Shown piece by piece: positions 1 to 7,430 of a stretch of DNA of 10,021 nt. Within the stretch, counting starts at the first letter, position 1. The number at the start of each line of letters is the position of its first letter. A model generated the notes under the pieces. The model saw nothing but the letters and a program-made list of their open reading frames with translations. It was not told the origin of the DNA and did no database searches. A program made the translations under genes and the position numbers. This DNA comes from Deltaproteobacteria bacterium UBA6930 (GTDB lineage Bacteria > Myxococcota_A > UBA9160 > UBA6930), in the NCBI GenBank assembly GCA_002450755.1, contig DKAI01000143.1, positions 1 to 10,021 on the forward strand. Direction: 5' to 3'.

Positions 1-1902
1 GAATTTCTCAAAGAAGTTTCAGTAATCATACATGGCACAACTGTTGCCACAAATACGATGCTCGAATACAAGGGGGCAAAAACGGGCCTCATAACATCTT
101 CAGGGTTCAGAGACACAATCGAGATACGAAGAAACTATAAGGAGGCAGCATTCGATATCCATTTAAAAGCTCCTCATCAGATTGTGCCTCGCCGAAGACG
201 TTTCGGCGTAACTGAGAGAATTGACTACTCAGGAAATATAGTAAAACCGTTAAATGAAGGTGAGGTGAAAAAAGTTGTTTCAAAACTCGCGGAAGACGAA
301 GTCGATTCGATAGCAGTTTGCTTTCTTTTCTCGTTTTTAAATCCGACGCATGAGATACGAACTAGGGAATTGATTCGCGATCAACTCCCTGACGTACAAA
401 TTGCTCTTTCGTCCGAAGTACTTCCACAAGTTAGAGAATTCGAACGACTGAGTACTACTCTTGTGGATGCTTATGTAACTCCTGGGTTAAGTAGATATCT
501 CTCTTCTTTGGACAACCAGTTACGAGAAAGAGGTTTTCTGGGAGAAGTCTTTATCATGCAGGGCAATGGTGGAGTTGTAAGTCTCGACATCGCAAAAACC
601 CAGGGAATCCACGCGCTTTTATCCGGACCGGCGAGTGGTGTGGTTGCCGGTGCACAGCTTGGGGGAGTTTCGGGTTTCGACAATGTAATTACCATTGATA
701 TGGGTGGTACGAGCTTCGATGTGTGCCTGGTCCAAAATGGAATGCCTAAAACTGGAACAGACCAGTGGATGAGCCGTTACAGAGTAGCGGTACCTTTTAT
801 CGATATTCACACTATTGGAGCCGGAGGTGGCAGTATTGCCTGGGTTGACGAGGGCAACGCTCTCAGGGTTGGTCCTCAAAGTTCTGGTGCAAGGCCGGGA
901 CCCGCTTGTTATGGCTTTGGAGGCCAAAGTCCGACGGTAACAGATGCCGACTTGGTTCTAGGATATATCGATCCAGCTTCGTTTTTAGGTGGAGAAATGC
1001 GCCTGGATCTTACAAAGGCCAAAGAAGCTATCTCTACGAACGTAGCCGATCCCTTAAACATCTCTGTAACCGAAGCAGCGGCTGGAATTTTCAGAATCGT
1101 AAATAACGGAATGGGCAACAGCGTCCGGCAAGTTTCTCTTGCCAAAGGTTACGATCCACGAGATTTCGCACTTACTGCCTTTGGTGGAGCCGGTGCTATA
1201 CATGCTGGGGCTCTTGTAGAGGATCTCGGGATCGAGACAATAATAATACCGAAGGGAAAGGCTCCAGTACTATGCGCACTCGGCGACTTGCTTTCTGACT
1301 TGAGTGTAAATCGAGTTCGAAGTTTTTACGGCCGAGCCTCTGAAATAAACCTAAATGACCTGCATGATACCTGCGTTTTGATGGAAAAAGAGGCGAGTAT
1401 GCAGCTTCGCGACCAAGAATCTCATCTCATTCAATCTAATACGTACTTTTCTCTAGAAATGCGTTACCTGGGTCAGACCCATGAAGTATCTGTACCCTTA
1501 ATGGAGAACATCGAATCGATAACTAAAGGAATAAATAAAACTCTGAAAAAATTTCATGCGCTACACGAAACTCTATACACGTTTCAGAAACCAGAAGATG
1601 AAATTGAAATTCTAAGCATTAACCTTAATCTAGTCGGAGTTCGGAAAAAGCCAACACTTCCTAAAAATACTCTATCGGATTCTGGTTGCGAACATGCTCA
1701 AAGCGGTAGTCGCGAAGTATATTCGTTTCATAAACGTGATTTTATGGAAACACCTATTTTTGATGGCGATAAAATAAAACCGGGAAACATAATTTTTGGC
1801 CCTGCCGTTATCGAAGAAACTCGCACATCGATTGTGCTCTTCAATAATCAAAAGGCAACTCTAGATGCGCACTTAAACTACATAATCGAGATTGGATCGT
1901 GA
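1..1902 (+). CDS. hyuA: Hydantoinase/oxoprolinase HyuA-type ATP-binding subunit (5' partial)
   Basis: The reading frame is open from base 1, so the gene begins upstream; 633 codons are visible and about 60 N-terminal residues are probably missing. Translating before the first in-frame ATG (base 58) gives HGTTVATN at visible residues 11-18, a HyuA family hallmark, so that ATG is internal. Further marks are DMGGTSFD at 233-240 (the phosphate-binding motif of the actin/Hsp70-like ATPase fold), GAGGGSIAW at 273-281, PGPACYG at 299-305 and TDADLVLG at 314-321. In the family this subunit uses ATP to activate the substrate, by phosphorylating a lactam, a hydantoin ring or a ketone enol, for the HyuB partner. 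It is cytoplasmic. Its TGA overlaps the GTG of the next gene by 4 bases, indicating a translationally coupled operon. The last 500 bases are visibly richer in A/T than the core. The family call is firm. The substrate is unknown; options include 5-oxoproline, hydantoins, caprolactam or ketone carboxylation. Confidence 0.93.
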   Translation, partial: EFLKEVSVIIHGTTVATNTMLEYKGAKTGLITSSGFRDTIEIRRNYKEAAFDIHLKAPHQIVPRRRRFGVTERIDYSGNIVKPLNEGEVKKVVSKLAEDEVDSIAVCFLFSFLNPTHEIRTRELIRDQLPDVQIALSSEVLPQVREFERLSTTLVDAYVTPGLSRYLSSLDNQLRERGFLGEVFIMQGNGGVVSLDIAKTQGIHALLSGPASGVVAGAQLGGVSGFDNVITIDMGGTSFDVCLVQNGMPKTGTDQWMSRYRVAVPFIDIHTIGAGGGSIAWVDEGNALRVGPQSSGARPGPACYGFGGQSPTVTDADLVLGYIDPASFLGGEMRLDLTKAKEAISTNVADPLNISVTEAAAGIFRIVNNGMGNSVRQVSLAKGYDPRDFALTAFGGAGAIHAGALVEDLGIETIIIPKGKAPVLCALGDLLSDLSVNRVRSFYGRASEINLNDLHDTCVLMEKEASMQLRDQESHLIQSNTYFSLEMRYLGQTHEVSVPLMENIESITKGINKTLKKFHALHETLYTFQKPEDEIEILSINLNLVGVRKKPTLPKNTLSDSGCEHAQSGSREVYSFHKRDFMETPIFDGDKIKPGNIIFGPAVIEETRTSIVLFNNQKATLDAHLNYIIEIGS

Positions 1903-3032
1903 ACAGTAACAACTCATCAATTATCAGTGATCTCTTGCAATTTATGAGACCAAATCTTTTGAAGTCTATTGGTTCTCTTGCCTTAATAGATCCCCAACAA
2001 ATCGCCTGTGGAGTAACAGATTCCGAAGGCAGACTAATCGCATGTGACAATCTGACGCGAAACGGAAACCTTCAGGATACTTGCGAGATAATTCGTCAAT
2101 ATTTTGGTGAAAATATGCACAGAGGGGATATTGTCATCACGAACGACCCTTACTCGGGTGGAACACGAATCCAAGATTTATTTGGCTTAACACCTGTTGA
2201 AATTCCTGGAAACCAAATGGTCTACATTCTCGCCAGCCTTCCACTTCCTGATCTAGGAGGAATGGCTTTAGGGGGAAATTATCCGAAGGCACAAGAAATT
2301 TGGGCCGAAGGTGTCCGCGTAACACCAGTAAAATTGTGCCGGCGAGGAGTTCTTCAGACGGATGCATTAACCATGTTGACTTTGAATAGCCGACTACCAC
2401 ACCTGGTCGAAAACGATGCTGGAAGCCTTCGCTCAACCCTTGAAGAAAGTGCGCTAAGACTTCTCGAGGGATTGAAGAAATTTCCTGGGCTTTTCCCTGA
2501 ATTCCAAAAAGAGATCGAATTAAAACGAAATTATTTACAAGAACGAATACAAGATTTTCCTCAAGAAGCGTTACAAGGGACTAGCGAGTCGATCCATCAG
2601 TGCCTTGGTGATTTTGATTTGTCAGTTAAAGTAAAACTATCTAAAAAAGATAAAACTCTAGAATTAGATTTCACAGGAAGTTCTGAACAATCCTTAGGGT
2701 TTATAAATTCTACTGCATCAACTACTTCATCAGTTGCAATTAGTGGAATCATTCACGCTTTAGGTATTGATATTGGATCGACGTCAGGCATTACTGATTT
2801 GTTTGAAATTAAAATGCCCGAAAATTCGTTTCTAAACGCTCAACTTCCCGTTTCGGTTGGGTGGTCAGTGTACCAGCCTACTATTGGGATTCTTCAGGCT
2901 ATTTACTCTGCTTTAGGTAAGTCAAATTTACAATATGAAGAGGTATTTCCAAAACCTCCCGAATTTCCCTTCCGTATTAAGGGGTGTGGTGAACGCGGCT
3001 GCACATTTACTTCAGAGGATCTATTAAAATGA
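1899..3032 (+). CDS. Short, divergent HyuB-like subunit, probably non-catalytic
   Basis: A 377-residue protein resembling the N-terminal two thirds of HyuB. Recognisable stretches are RGDIVITNDPYSGGT (residues 75-89, as in the HyuB encoded next), LPDLGG at 116-121, an EIWAEGVRV segment near 133-141 and LELDFTGSSEQSLGFINS near residues 253-270. The family C-terminal region ending in a glycine-rich loop is absent; full-length members have about 550-600 residues. By eye alignment, the His of GGTH is Arg90, the following Asp is kept (Asp93), and the His of RAHxxDxGG is Pro115, so two of three metal ligands are missing. The GTG start at 1899 overlaps the hyuA stop by 4 bases; the next in-frame ATG (1944) has no better ribosome site. 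The stop overlaps the next ATG as ATGA. No internal stop or frameshift is seen and both junctions are clean, which argues against a decaying gene. I infer a structural or regulatory subunit. A low-activity enzyme for another substrate is the alternative. Confidence 0.82.
   Translation: MNSNNSSIISDLLQFMRPNLLKSIGSLALIDPQQIACGVTDSEGRLIACDNLTRNGNLQDTCEIIRQYFGENMHRGDIVITNDPYSGGTRIQDLFGLTPVEIPGNQMVYILASLPLPDLGGMALGGNYPKAQEIWAEGVRVTPVKLCRRGVLQTDALTMLTLNSRLPHLVENDAGSLRSTLEESALRLLEGLKKFPGLFPEFQKEIELKRNYLQERIQDFPQEALQGTSESIHQCLGDFDLSVKVKLSKKDKTLELDFTGSSEQSLGFINSTASTTSSVAISGIIHALGIDIGSTSGITDLFEIKMPENSFLNAQLPVSVGWSVYQPTIGILQAIYSALGKSNLQYEEVFPKPPEFPFRIKGCGERGCTFTSEDLLK
3014..3019 (+). promoter_or_regulatory. 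Ribosome binding site of the full-length hyuB
   Basis: AGAGGA lies inside the end of the preceding gene, 9 bases before the ATG at 3029. With the ATGA stop/start overlap, it supports this start and suggests reinitiation after the upstream gene. Confidence 0.6.
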
Positions 3033-4765
3033 TTGACCCGATTACCTCACAAGTTATCAAAGATTCACTCGAAGCAATTTCTGAGGAAATGAGCAAAACG
3101 GTCGAACGTACTGCAGTGCATCCTCTGTTTAATGAAGTTCATGATTATTCAACCGGTGTATTTTTCTATAGCGGCTCTGATGTAAGGTTAGTTGCGCGAG
3201 CGACTGCCATTCCTGTGCATATTTTCGCTTCTATTTTGTCCGTAGAGGCGATGCTTGATGAGTTTCAAGATGATATTCACGAAGGCGATGTAGTGATGTT
3301 GAACGATCCATATTATGGGGGAACACATCATGCTGACTGGACTGTTATGAAACCGGTATTTTTCGAAGGAAAGCCGGTTCTTTTTCCCTCTGTCCGCGCG
3401 CATATGGCTGATTTTGGCGGGCCCGTTCCGGGCGGCTACAACCCAGAAGCACGAGATATTTGGCAGGAGGCGCTTCGAATACCTCCGATCAAAGTCTACG
3501 AAAAGGGCGAACCACGACAGGATGTTTTAGATTGGATTCTCGCAAACACCCGAATACCCCAAGTCCTTCGAGGGGATCTGGCAGCTATGTTCGGTGCCTG
3601 CAATCTCGCAGAACGTAGAGTTCTAGAATTATTTTCGAAATACGGTGGAGAAACTGTAAACGAGAGCATTGAATACACTCTCGACTATGCCGAGAAACGG
3701 TTTCGTGCGGAAGTTTCGAGATGGCCCGATGGTGAATATACCGCCTCCTCTATTTTAGATCACGACAGTCAGGGAAACTATGATCTAGAGGTTAGAGCAA
3801 CAGTGAATATCTCCGGAGATGATCTCAGTGTTGACTTCTCAGGAACAAGTCCAGAAACCCCAGGGTTCGTAAACAGCCCTTTCGGGAATACCGCTTCCTG
3901 GGTCTACACGGCTTTATGTTCTGTACTCCCTGACGATATACCGATAAATTCAGGGGTTTTTCGTTCCGTTAAAATTACTGCACCGGAATCAAGTGTCGTC
4001 AACCCGCTTCCACCAGCACCGTGTATGTTTAGTACAGTTGTAATTGGCGGAGATATAGGAACCGCCACGATGAAAGCACTTGAGAAAGCGATCCCTGATA
4101 AAGTAGGCACCGTCTCCTTAAACTACTGTCTATGCACCACGTATGGGCATGATTCTCGTTATGGCGAAATGTTCGTAACTATCGAATACGGAAATACCTT
4201 AGTTGCCGCCGGGGGTACCGAAGGCGAAGATGGCTGGGGAGGATGGCCCGCACCAATGTGTGGCCTGATTTATTCGACCGTGGAAATGATGGAGATCCAG
4301 TTTCCATTTTTCTATCATGAGTATGAATATGTCAAAGATACCGCTGCAGCCGGGCAATGGAGGGGAGTTCCCGGATTCAGCATGAAACGCGAGAGCGTCC
4401 GTGATACTTCAATGATTAATGTCGCACTCACAGGTGTAAGAAACTCCTCACCTGGATTTTCAGGAGGGCACAACGGAGCAAGCAGTCGATACATCTTGAA
4501 TTGGGGAAGTCCAGAACAAGTCGAAGTACTCGAGTCCGCAGCAAATACGCCTTCTCCTCCAGGCAGTATTATCGCTACCTTCAAAGGTGGTGGAGGTGGA
4601 TGGGGTGATCCTCTTAAAAGAGATCCAAATCAGGTTCTGGAGGACGTACTCGATGACTTCATAAGTCGTGAAAATGCGGAACGGGATTATGGAGTCGTGA
4701 TCAATAGGGACCTTACTATCGATATCGACGCTACGCGAGAAAGACGAGATCAAAAAGCGAGCTAG
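3029..4765 (+). CDS. hyuB: Hydantoinase/oxoprolinase HyuB-type catalytic subunit
   Basis: A 578-residue full-length HyuB. It opens with the typical DPITSQVIKDSLEAISEEM helix (from residue 3). It carries NDPYYGGTHHADW (92-104), VRAHMADFGG (122-131), DFSGTSPETPGFVNSPFGN around residues 271-289 and the closing KGGGGGWGDPLKRDP segment near residues 523-537. His100, Asp103 and His125 have the same spacing (+3, +25) as the manganese ligands I recall for acetone carboxylase alpha (His150, Asp153, His175), so the metal site looks intact. In the family this subunit performs the hydrolytic or carboxylating step after activation by HyuA. No signal peptide is present, so it is cytoplasmic. It is the third gene of the operon and overlaps the short HyuB-like gene by 4 bases. 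It ends 5 bases from the converging dehydrogenase gene. No small acetone-carboxylase gamma subunit follows it, which weakens but does not exclude a carboxylase role. Confidence 0.93.
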   Translation: MIDPITSQVIKDSLEAISEEMSKTVERTAVHPLFNEVHDYSTGVFFYSGSDVRLVARATAIPVHIFASILSVEAMLDEFQDDIHEGDVVMLNDPYYGGTHHADWTVMKPVFFEGKPVLFPSVRAHMADFGGPVPGGYNPEARDIWQEALRIPPIKVYEKGEPRQDVLDWILANTRIPQVLRGDLAAMFGACNLAERRVLELFSKYGGETVNESIEYTLDYAEKRFRAEVSRWPDGEYTASSILDHDSQGNYDLEVRATVNISGDDLSVDFSGTSPETPGFVNSPFGNTASWVYTALCSVLPDDIPINSGVFRSVKITAPESSVVNPLPPAPCMFSTVVIGGDIGTATMKALEKAIPDKVGTVSLNYCLCTTYGHDSRYGEMFVTIEYGNTLVAAGGTEGEDGWGGWPAPMCGLIYSTVEMMEIQFPFFYHEYEYVKDTAAAGQWRGVPGFSMKRESVRDTSMINVALTGVRNSSPGFSGGHNGASSRYILNWGSPEQVEVLESAANTPSPPGSIIATFKGGGGGWGDPLKRDPNQVLEDVLDDFISRENAERDYGVVINRDLTIDIDATRERRDQKAS

Positions 4766-4770
4766 AAGTT

Positions 4771-6573
4771 TTATTCCGGAAGAGCAAAGGAGATTAAAGC
4801 CTCACCGGCTTTATATCCCAGCAAGGCATGACCACCTGCGGGAACCGCAACAAATTGGGTTCCCGCAATCTCATAACTAACTGGTGGCCCATTAACCCCA
4901 GCACCACACTGATAACTCCAGAGAACATCTCCTGTTTTACTGTCCAGTGCTTTAAAGTAACCGTCCCCCTCCCCAACAAAGAGCAAGTCTCCAGCAGTTG
5001 ACAATACCCCTCCAATTAAAGGTTCTTTTGTACGGATTTTCCATTCAAGTTTTCCATTGCTACGAGTATTAACAGCGCTTAGAGTCCCCCAAGAGTCCTT
5101 TGAGAGATCTTCATCTGTAACAACATAATTTACCTTCTGACCATCAAAATAAGTAGCCGTTCGCTTGATCAGTAGAGACGGCTTATGGATCGCGGGCACA
5201 TAAACCCATCCGCTACGAGGATCAAATGAGACTGGTGACCAAGAAGCTCCTCCAAAAGAGCCAGGAGAGAAACTAATTCCTTCTTCCGTGGGTGACACAA
5301 ACATATTTTCCTGAGGAACTAAAGGAGGGGATTTAAATAACAACTGGCCTGTCAAACGGTCATGTCCGTAAAACCATCCTGTTTTCCCTGCAACGCCAAC
5401 ACAGGGAACGATCCTACCTTTCCGTTCGATATTGAAGAGAATTACCGTACTGGCAACATCGTACCCCCATATGTCGTGAGGTACCTGTTGGTAGTGCCAC
5501 CGAACCTTCCCGGTAGTGATGTCCAGTGCAACTAATGAGCTTGCATACAAGTTGTCCCCCGGCCGCATCGAAGGAACATCATTGGGAGATGCATTCCCAG
5601 TACCAAGAAACAAAAGTCCTAGATCGGGGTCATATGCCGGAGGCATCCAAGTGGAACTCCCACCTCGCTTACTTCCATCTTTATGAAAAGCGTAGGGAAG
5701 CGATTCCGTTAATACTTCAGAAGGCAACTCAAACCCATCTGGAGTAGTGGTAGCGTACATTCCCTCCCACTTGGTATTCGGCGTTGTGTGCCAACGCCAA
5801 ATCTCTTCACCGCTTCCAGCATCTAAGGCAAGAACGTAACCACGCATGCCTCTAAAGTATTCCGGTGGTGCAGGATGAGCAATCTCTCCTCGTCCAAGTT
5901 GCCAAAAAATACCGTAACCTGCAGTCGTAACACCGACTATAACTTTGTTGCCTACAATTAGCGGGGGCATTTTTGCAGCTAAATTCTCTGCATTCTTTTC
6001 TATTATCTCAACCGTTTCTATTTGTAACCCAATAAGTTCATCCGGATGAGGTTTTGAAATTATGCGATCCCACAAGACCTTCCCAGTGTTCATCGAAAGA
6101 GCAATTAATCTTCCGTCATTTGTCGCATGGTAAACTCTTCCGTGGGCTAGTGAAGCTCCTCGATTAGAGCCCTGCGTTTTTCGCGTGTCAAATCGAGGGT
6201 GATGTTTGTAACGCCAAAATTCCTCACCCGTCTCAGCATCGAGACAAACTAAGTCATTCCCTGGTAAAGTTATAAACATCTTTCCCTCTGATATCAGGGA
6301 TTGCGCTTGAAATGCTTCTGTTCGTCCCGATTGAAATATCCAACGCGGCACTAAATATCGAACATTTGATCTATTAATAGTTTTTAGTGGGGAGTACCGA
6401 TGATTTGAATACCCGTGACCAAAACTCAACCAATCACGCGCGTCTTCCCCGTCATGACTCGAATAGTCCTCATCAATTGTATCGGTCTCTGCAAACGATG
6501 CCTGACCAGAAATATGTAGATTCAGAACGACACCCAGTATCACAAAGCTTAGATAAAAGATTTGTCTAGACAC
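4771..6573 (-). CDS. Exported PQQ-type quinoprotein dehydrogenase with atypical active site
   Basis: A 600-residue protein with a Sec signal peptide (hydrophobic 5-22, likely cut after ASFA, residue 28), so it is periplasmic. The N-terminal W-x-HRYSPL pattern, repeated propeller units ending TGxxxW (near 120, 168, 259, 359 and 552), GTGN (324-327), RPGDNLYASSLVALD (337-351) and the C-terminal CGAGVNGPP and VAVPAGGH segments all match PQQ alcohol dehydrogenases. Arg138 (NRG), Trp309 and Lys397 fit cofactor-contact positions. Three hallmarks differ by eye: the vicinal Cys-Cys is Lys-Thr (132-133), the metal-binding Glu aligns with Gly219, and the catalytic Asp of WDYD is Gly370 (WGYD, with the later Asp372 kept). 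There is no C-terminal cytochrome c domain, so a separate electron acceptor is needed. The gene starts with GTG 21 bases after the transporter gene; GGAG lies 10 bases before it. The fold call is strong. Alcohol oxidation is unproven, and the protein could belong to a subfamily with another active-site layout or be a non-enzymatic propeller. Confidence 0.87.
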   Translation of the reverse strand: MSRQIFYLSFVILGVVLNLHISGQASFAETDTIDEDYSSHDGEDARDWLSFGHGYSNHRYSPLKTINRSNVRYLVPRWIFQSGRTEAFQAQSLISEGKMFITLPGNDLVCLDAETGEEFWRYKHHPRFDTRKTQGSNRGASLAHGRVYHATNDGRLIALSMNTGKVLWDRIISKPHPDELIGLQIETVEIIEKNAENLAAKMPPLIVGNKVIVGVTTAGYGIFWQLGRGEIAHPAPPEYFRGMRGYVLALDAGSGEEIWRWHTTPNTKWEGMYATTTPDGFELPSEVLTESLPYAFHKDGSKRGGSSTWMPPAYDPDLGLLFLGTGNASPNDVPSMRPGDNLYASSLVALDITTGKVRWHYQQVPHDIWGYDVASTVILFNIERKGRIVPCVGVAGKTGWFYGHDRLTGQLLFKSPPLVPQENMFVSPTEEGISFSPGSFGGASWSPVSFDPRSGWVYVPAIHKPSLLIKRTATYFDGQKVNYVVTDEDLSKDSWGTLSAVNTRSNGKLEWKIRTKEPLIGGVLSTAGDLLFVGEGDGYFKALDSKTGDVLWSYQCGAGVNGPPVSYEIAGTQFVAVPAGGHALLGYKAGEALISFALPE

Positions 6574-6594
6574 TTACTTCACACTCCAGGCGAG

Positions 6595-7329
6595 TCAGTC
6601 ACTAATCGACTCTAACATGGTAGCTAAACCCGAAACCAGTAGAGCAGTATAAACATAGTTTGTGAATTGATCGCTAGAGAGACTTTTGAGCGCGTAACGC
6701 CCCAGCCAATTTCCTGAGAGTGCGCCCATACCTACCACAACACCAAGGAGAAGTGCGGAGTCAGTTAGCATACCCAGGGTCGAAAAAACCGTTAGTTTGC
6801 CTACCTGCATAAAAAGAGTGCTAGCTGCCTTTGTACCTATCATTGATTCTTTCAGGACACCTGCCCTCAAATACAAAGGGTTCATTAAAGGGCCAGCGAC
6901 CCCGACTACTGTTGAGATTGAAGCGGTACACAAAGAGAGTCCAGAAAAATGAATTGGTTTAGGTCTAAAGACAGAAACCTTGAATCCATAAAAATGCTGG
7001 ATGGAAAGTACTACAAGGAATATGCCCACAAGTAGACCTAACCAGTCCGCCTCCACATGTTTCAGAAAGAAACCTCCTAAAAAAGCGCCTATTAATAAGC
7101 CTGGAACGTTTGCTGACCAGACACGCTTTACTACAGAATGTCTATATAGAAATGTCCTGTGAAGGCTCGATATAGTGGAGGCTACTGCAATTACGGCAGG
7201 AACATCGTGGGGTTCCAGAACAAGCCGAGCGACGGGGAGAAAAAGTAACGCGCCCCCGCCTGCAGCGATAGAACTAAGAAGCCAACAGAAAATTCCAAAC
7301 AAAAAAAGTAGTACCGCTACTGAAAACAT
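6595..7329 (-). CDS. TauE/SafE-family membrane transporter
   Basis: A 244-residue, very hydrophobic protein with about eight predicted membrane segments (roughly 3-35, 43-60, 72-90, 96-114, 128-153, 168-188, 192-212 and 222-240). The first half has the glycine-rich GGGALLFLPVARLVLEP loop (24-40). A related turn, VVGVAGPLMNPLYL (141-154), opens the second half, giving the internal two-fold repeat of the TauE/SafE (DUF81) family. Members are inner-membrane exporters linked to sulfite, sulfoacetate and other small organic anions, but most are uncharacterised, so the cargo here is unknown. The ATG start has only a weak upstream AAG and no clear Shine-Dalgarno. The dehydrogenase gene follows after 21 bases, so the two are likely cotranscribed. 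One reading is that the pair handles one compound, the transporter moving a substrate or product of the periplasmic enzyme; this is inference from position only. Confidence 0.85.
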   Translation of the reverse strand: MFSVAVLLFLFGIFCWLLSSIAAGGGALLFLPVARLVLEPHDVPAVIAVASTISSLHRTFLYRHSVVKRVWSANVPGLLIGAFLGGFFLKHVEADWLGLLVGIFLVVLSIQHFYGFKVSVFRPKPIHFSGLSLCTASISTVVGVAGPLMNPLYLRAGVLKESMIGTKAASTLFMQVGKLTVFSTLGMLTDSALLLGVVVGMGALSGNWLGRYALKSLSSDQFTNYVYTALLVSGLATMLESISD

Positions 7330-7430
7330 CTTGACCAGCTTGGGATTAAACTATTTTCCCTATCCGATTAATATTTTGGGCCGATTCAGATCGTCCACTA
7401 CTCACGCAAATGAAAACTTTGGTTACTAGT
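7330..7430. other. Intergenic region between nqrM and the TauE/SafE gene
   Basis: These 101 A/T-rich bases separate nqrM from the transporter gene on the same strand. I see no stable hairpin followed by a T run and no good -35/-10 pair. CCGATT occurs twice in direct orientation (7364-7369 and 7381-7386), but this is too short to call an operator. Read-through from the nqr operon remains possible. Confidence 0.4.

Noticed and set aside
58..60. ATG at base 58 as the true start of hyuA
   Set aside because: The frame is open upstream and encodes the conserved HGTTVATN motif immediately before it, so this Met is internal.
1899..4765. The two HyuB-like genes as one frameshifted hyuB
   Set aside because: Both carry the N-terminal NDPYxGGT region, so they are tandem homologs rather than two halves, and each junction is a clean start/stop overlap.
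4795..4813. Inverted repeat TAAAGCC/GGCTTTA with a 5-base loop, as a terminator for the hyu operon
   Set aside because: It lies inside the dehydrogenase coding end, has a stem of only 7 pairs and no T run after it; codon content explains it well enough.
7364..7386. Direct CCGATT repeats as an operator upstream of the transporter gene
   Set aside because: Six-base repeats are expected by chance at this scale and no promoter elements were found beside them.
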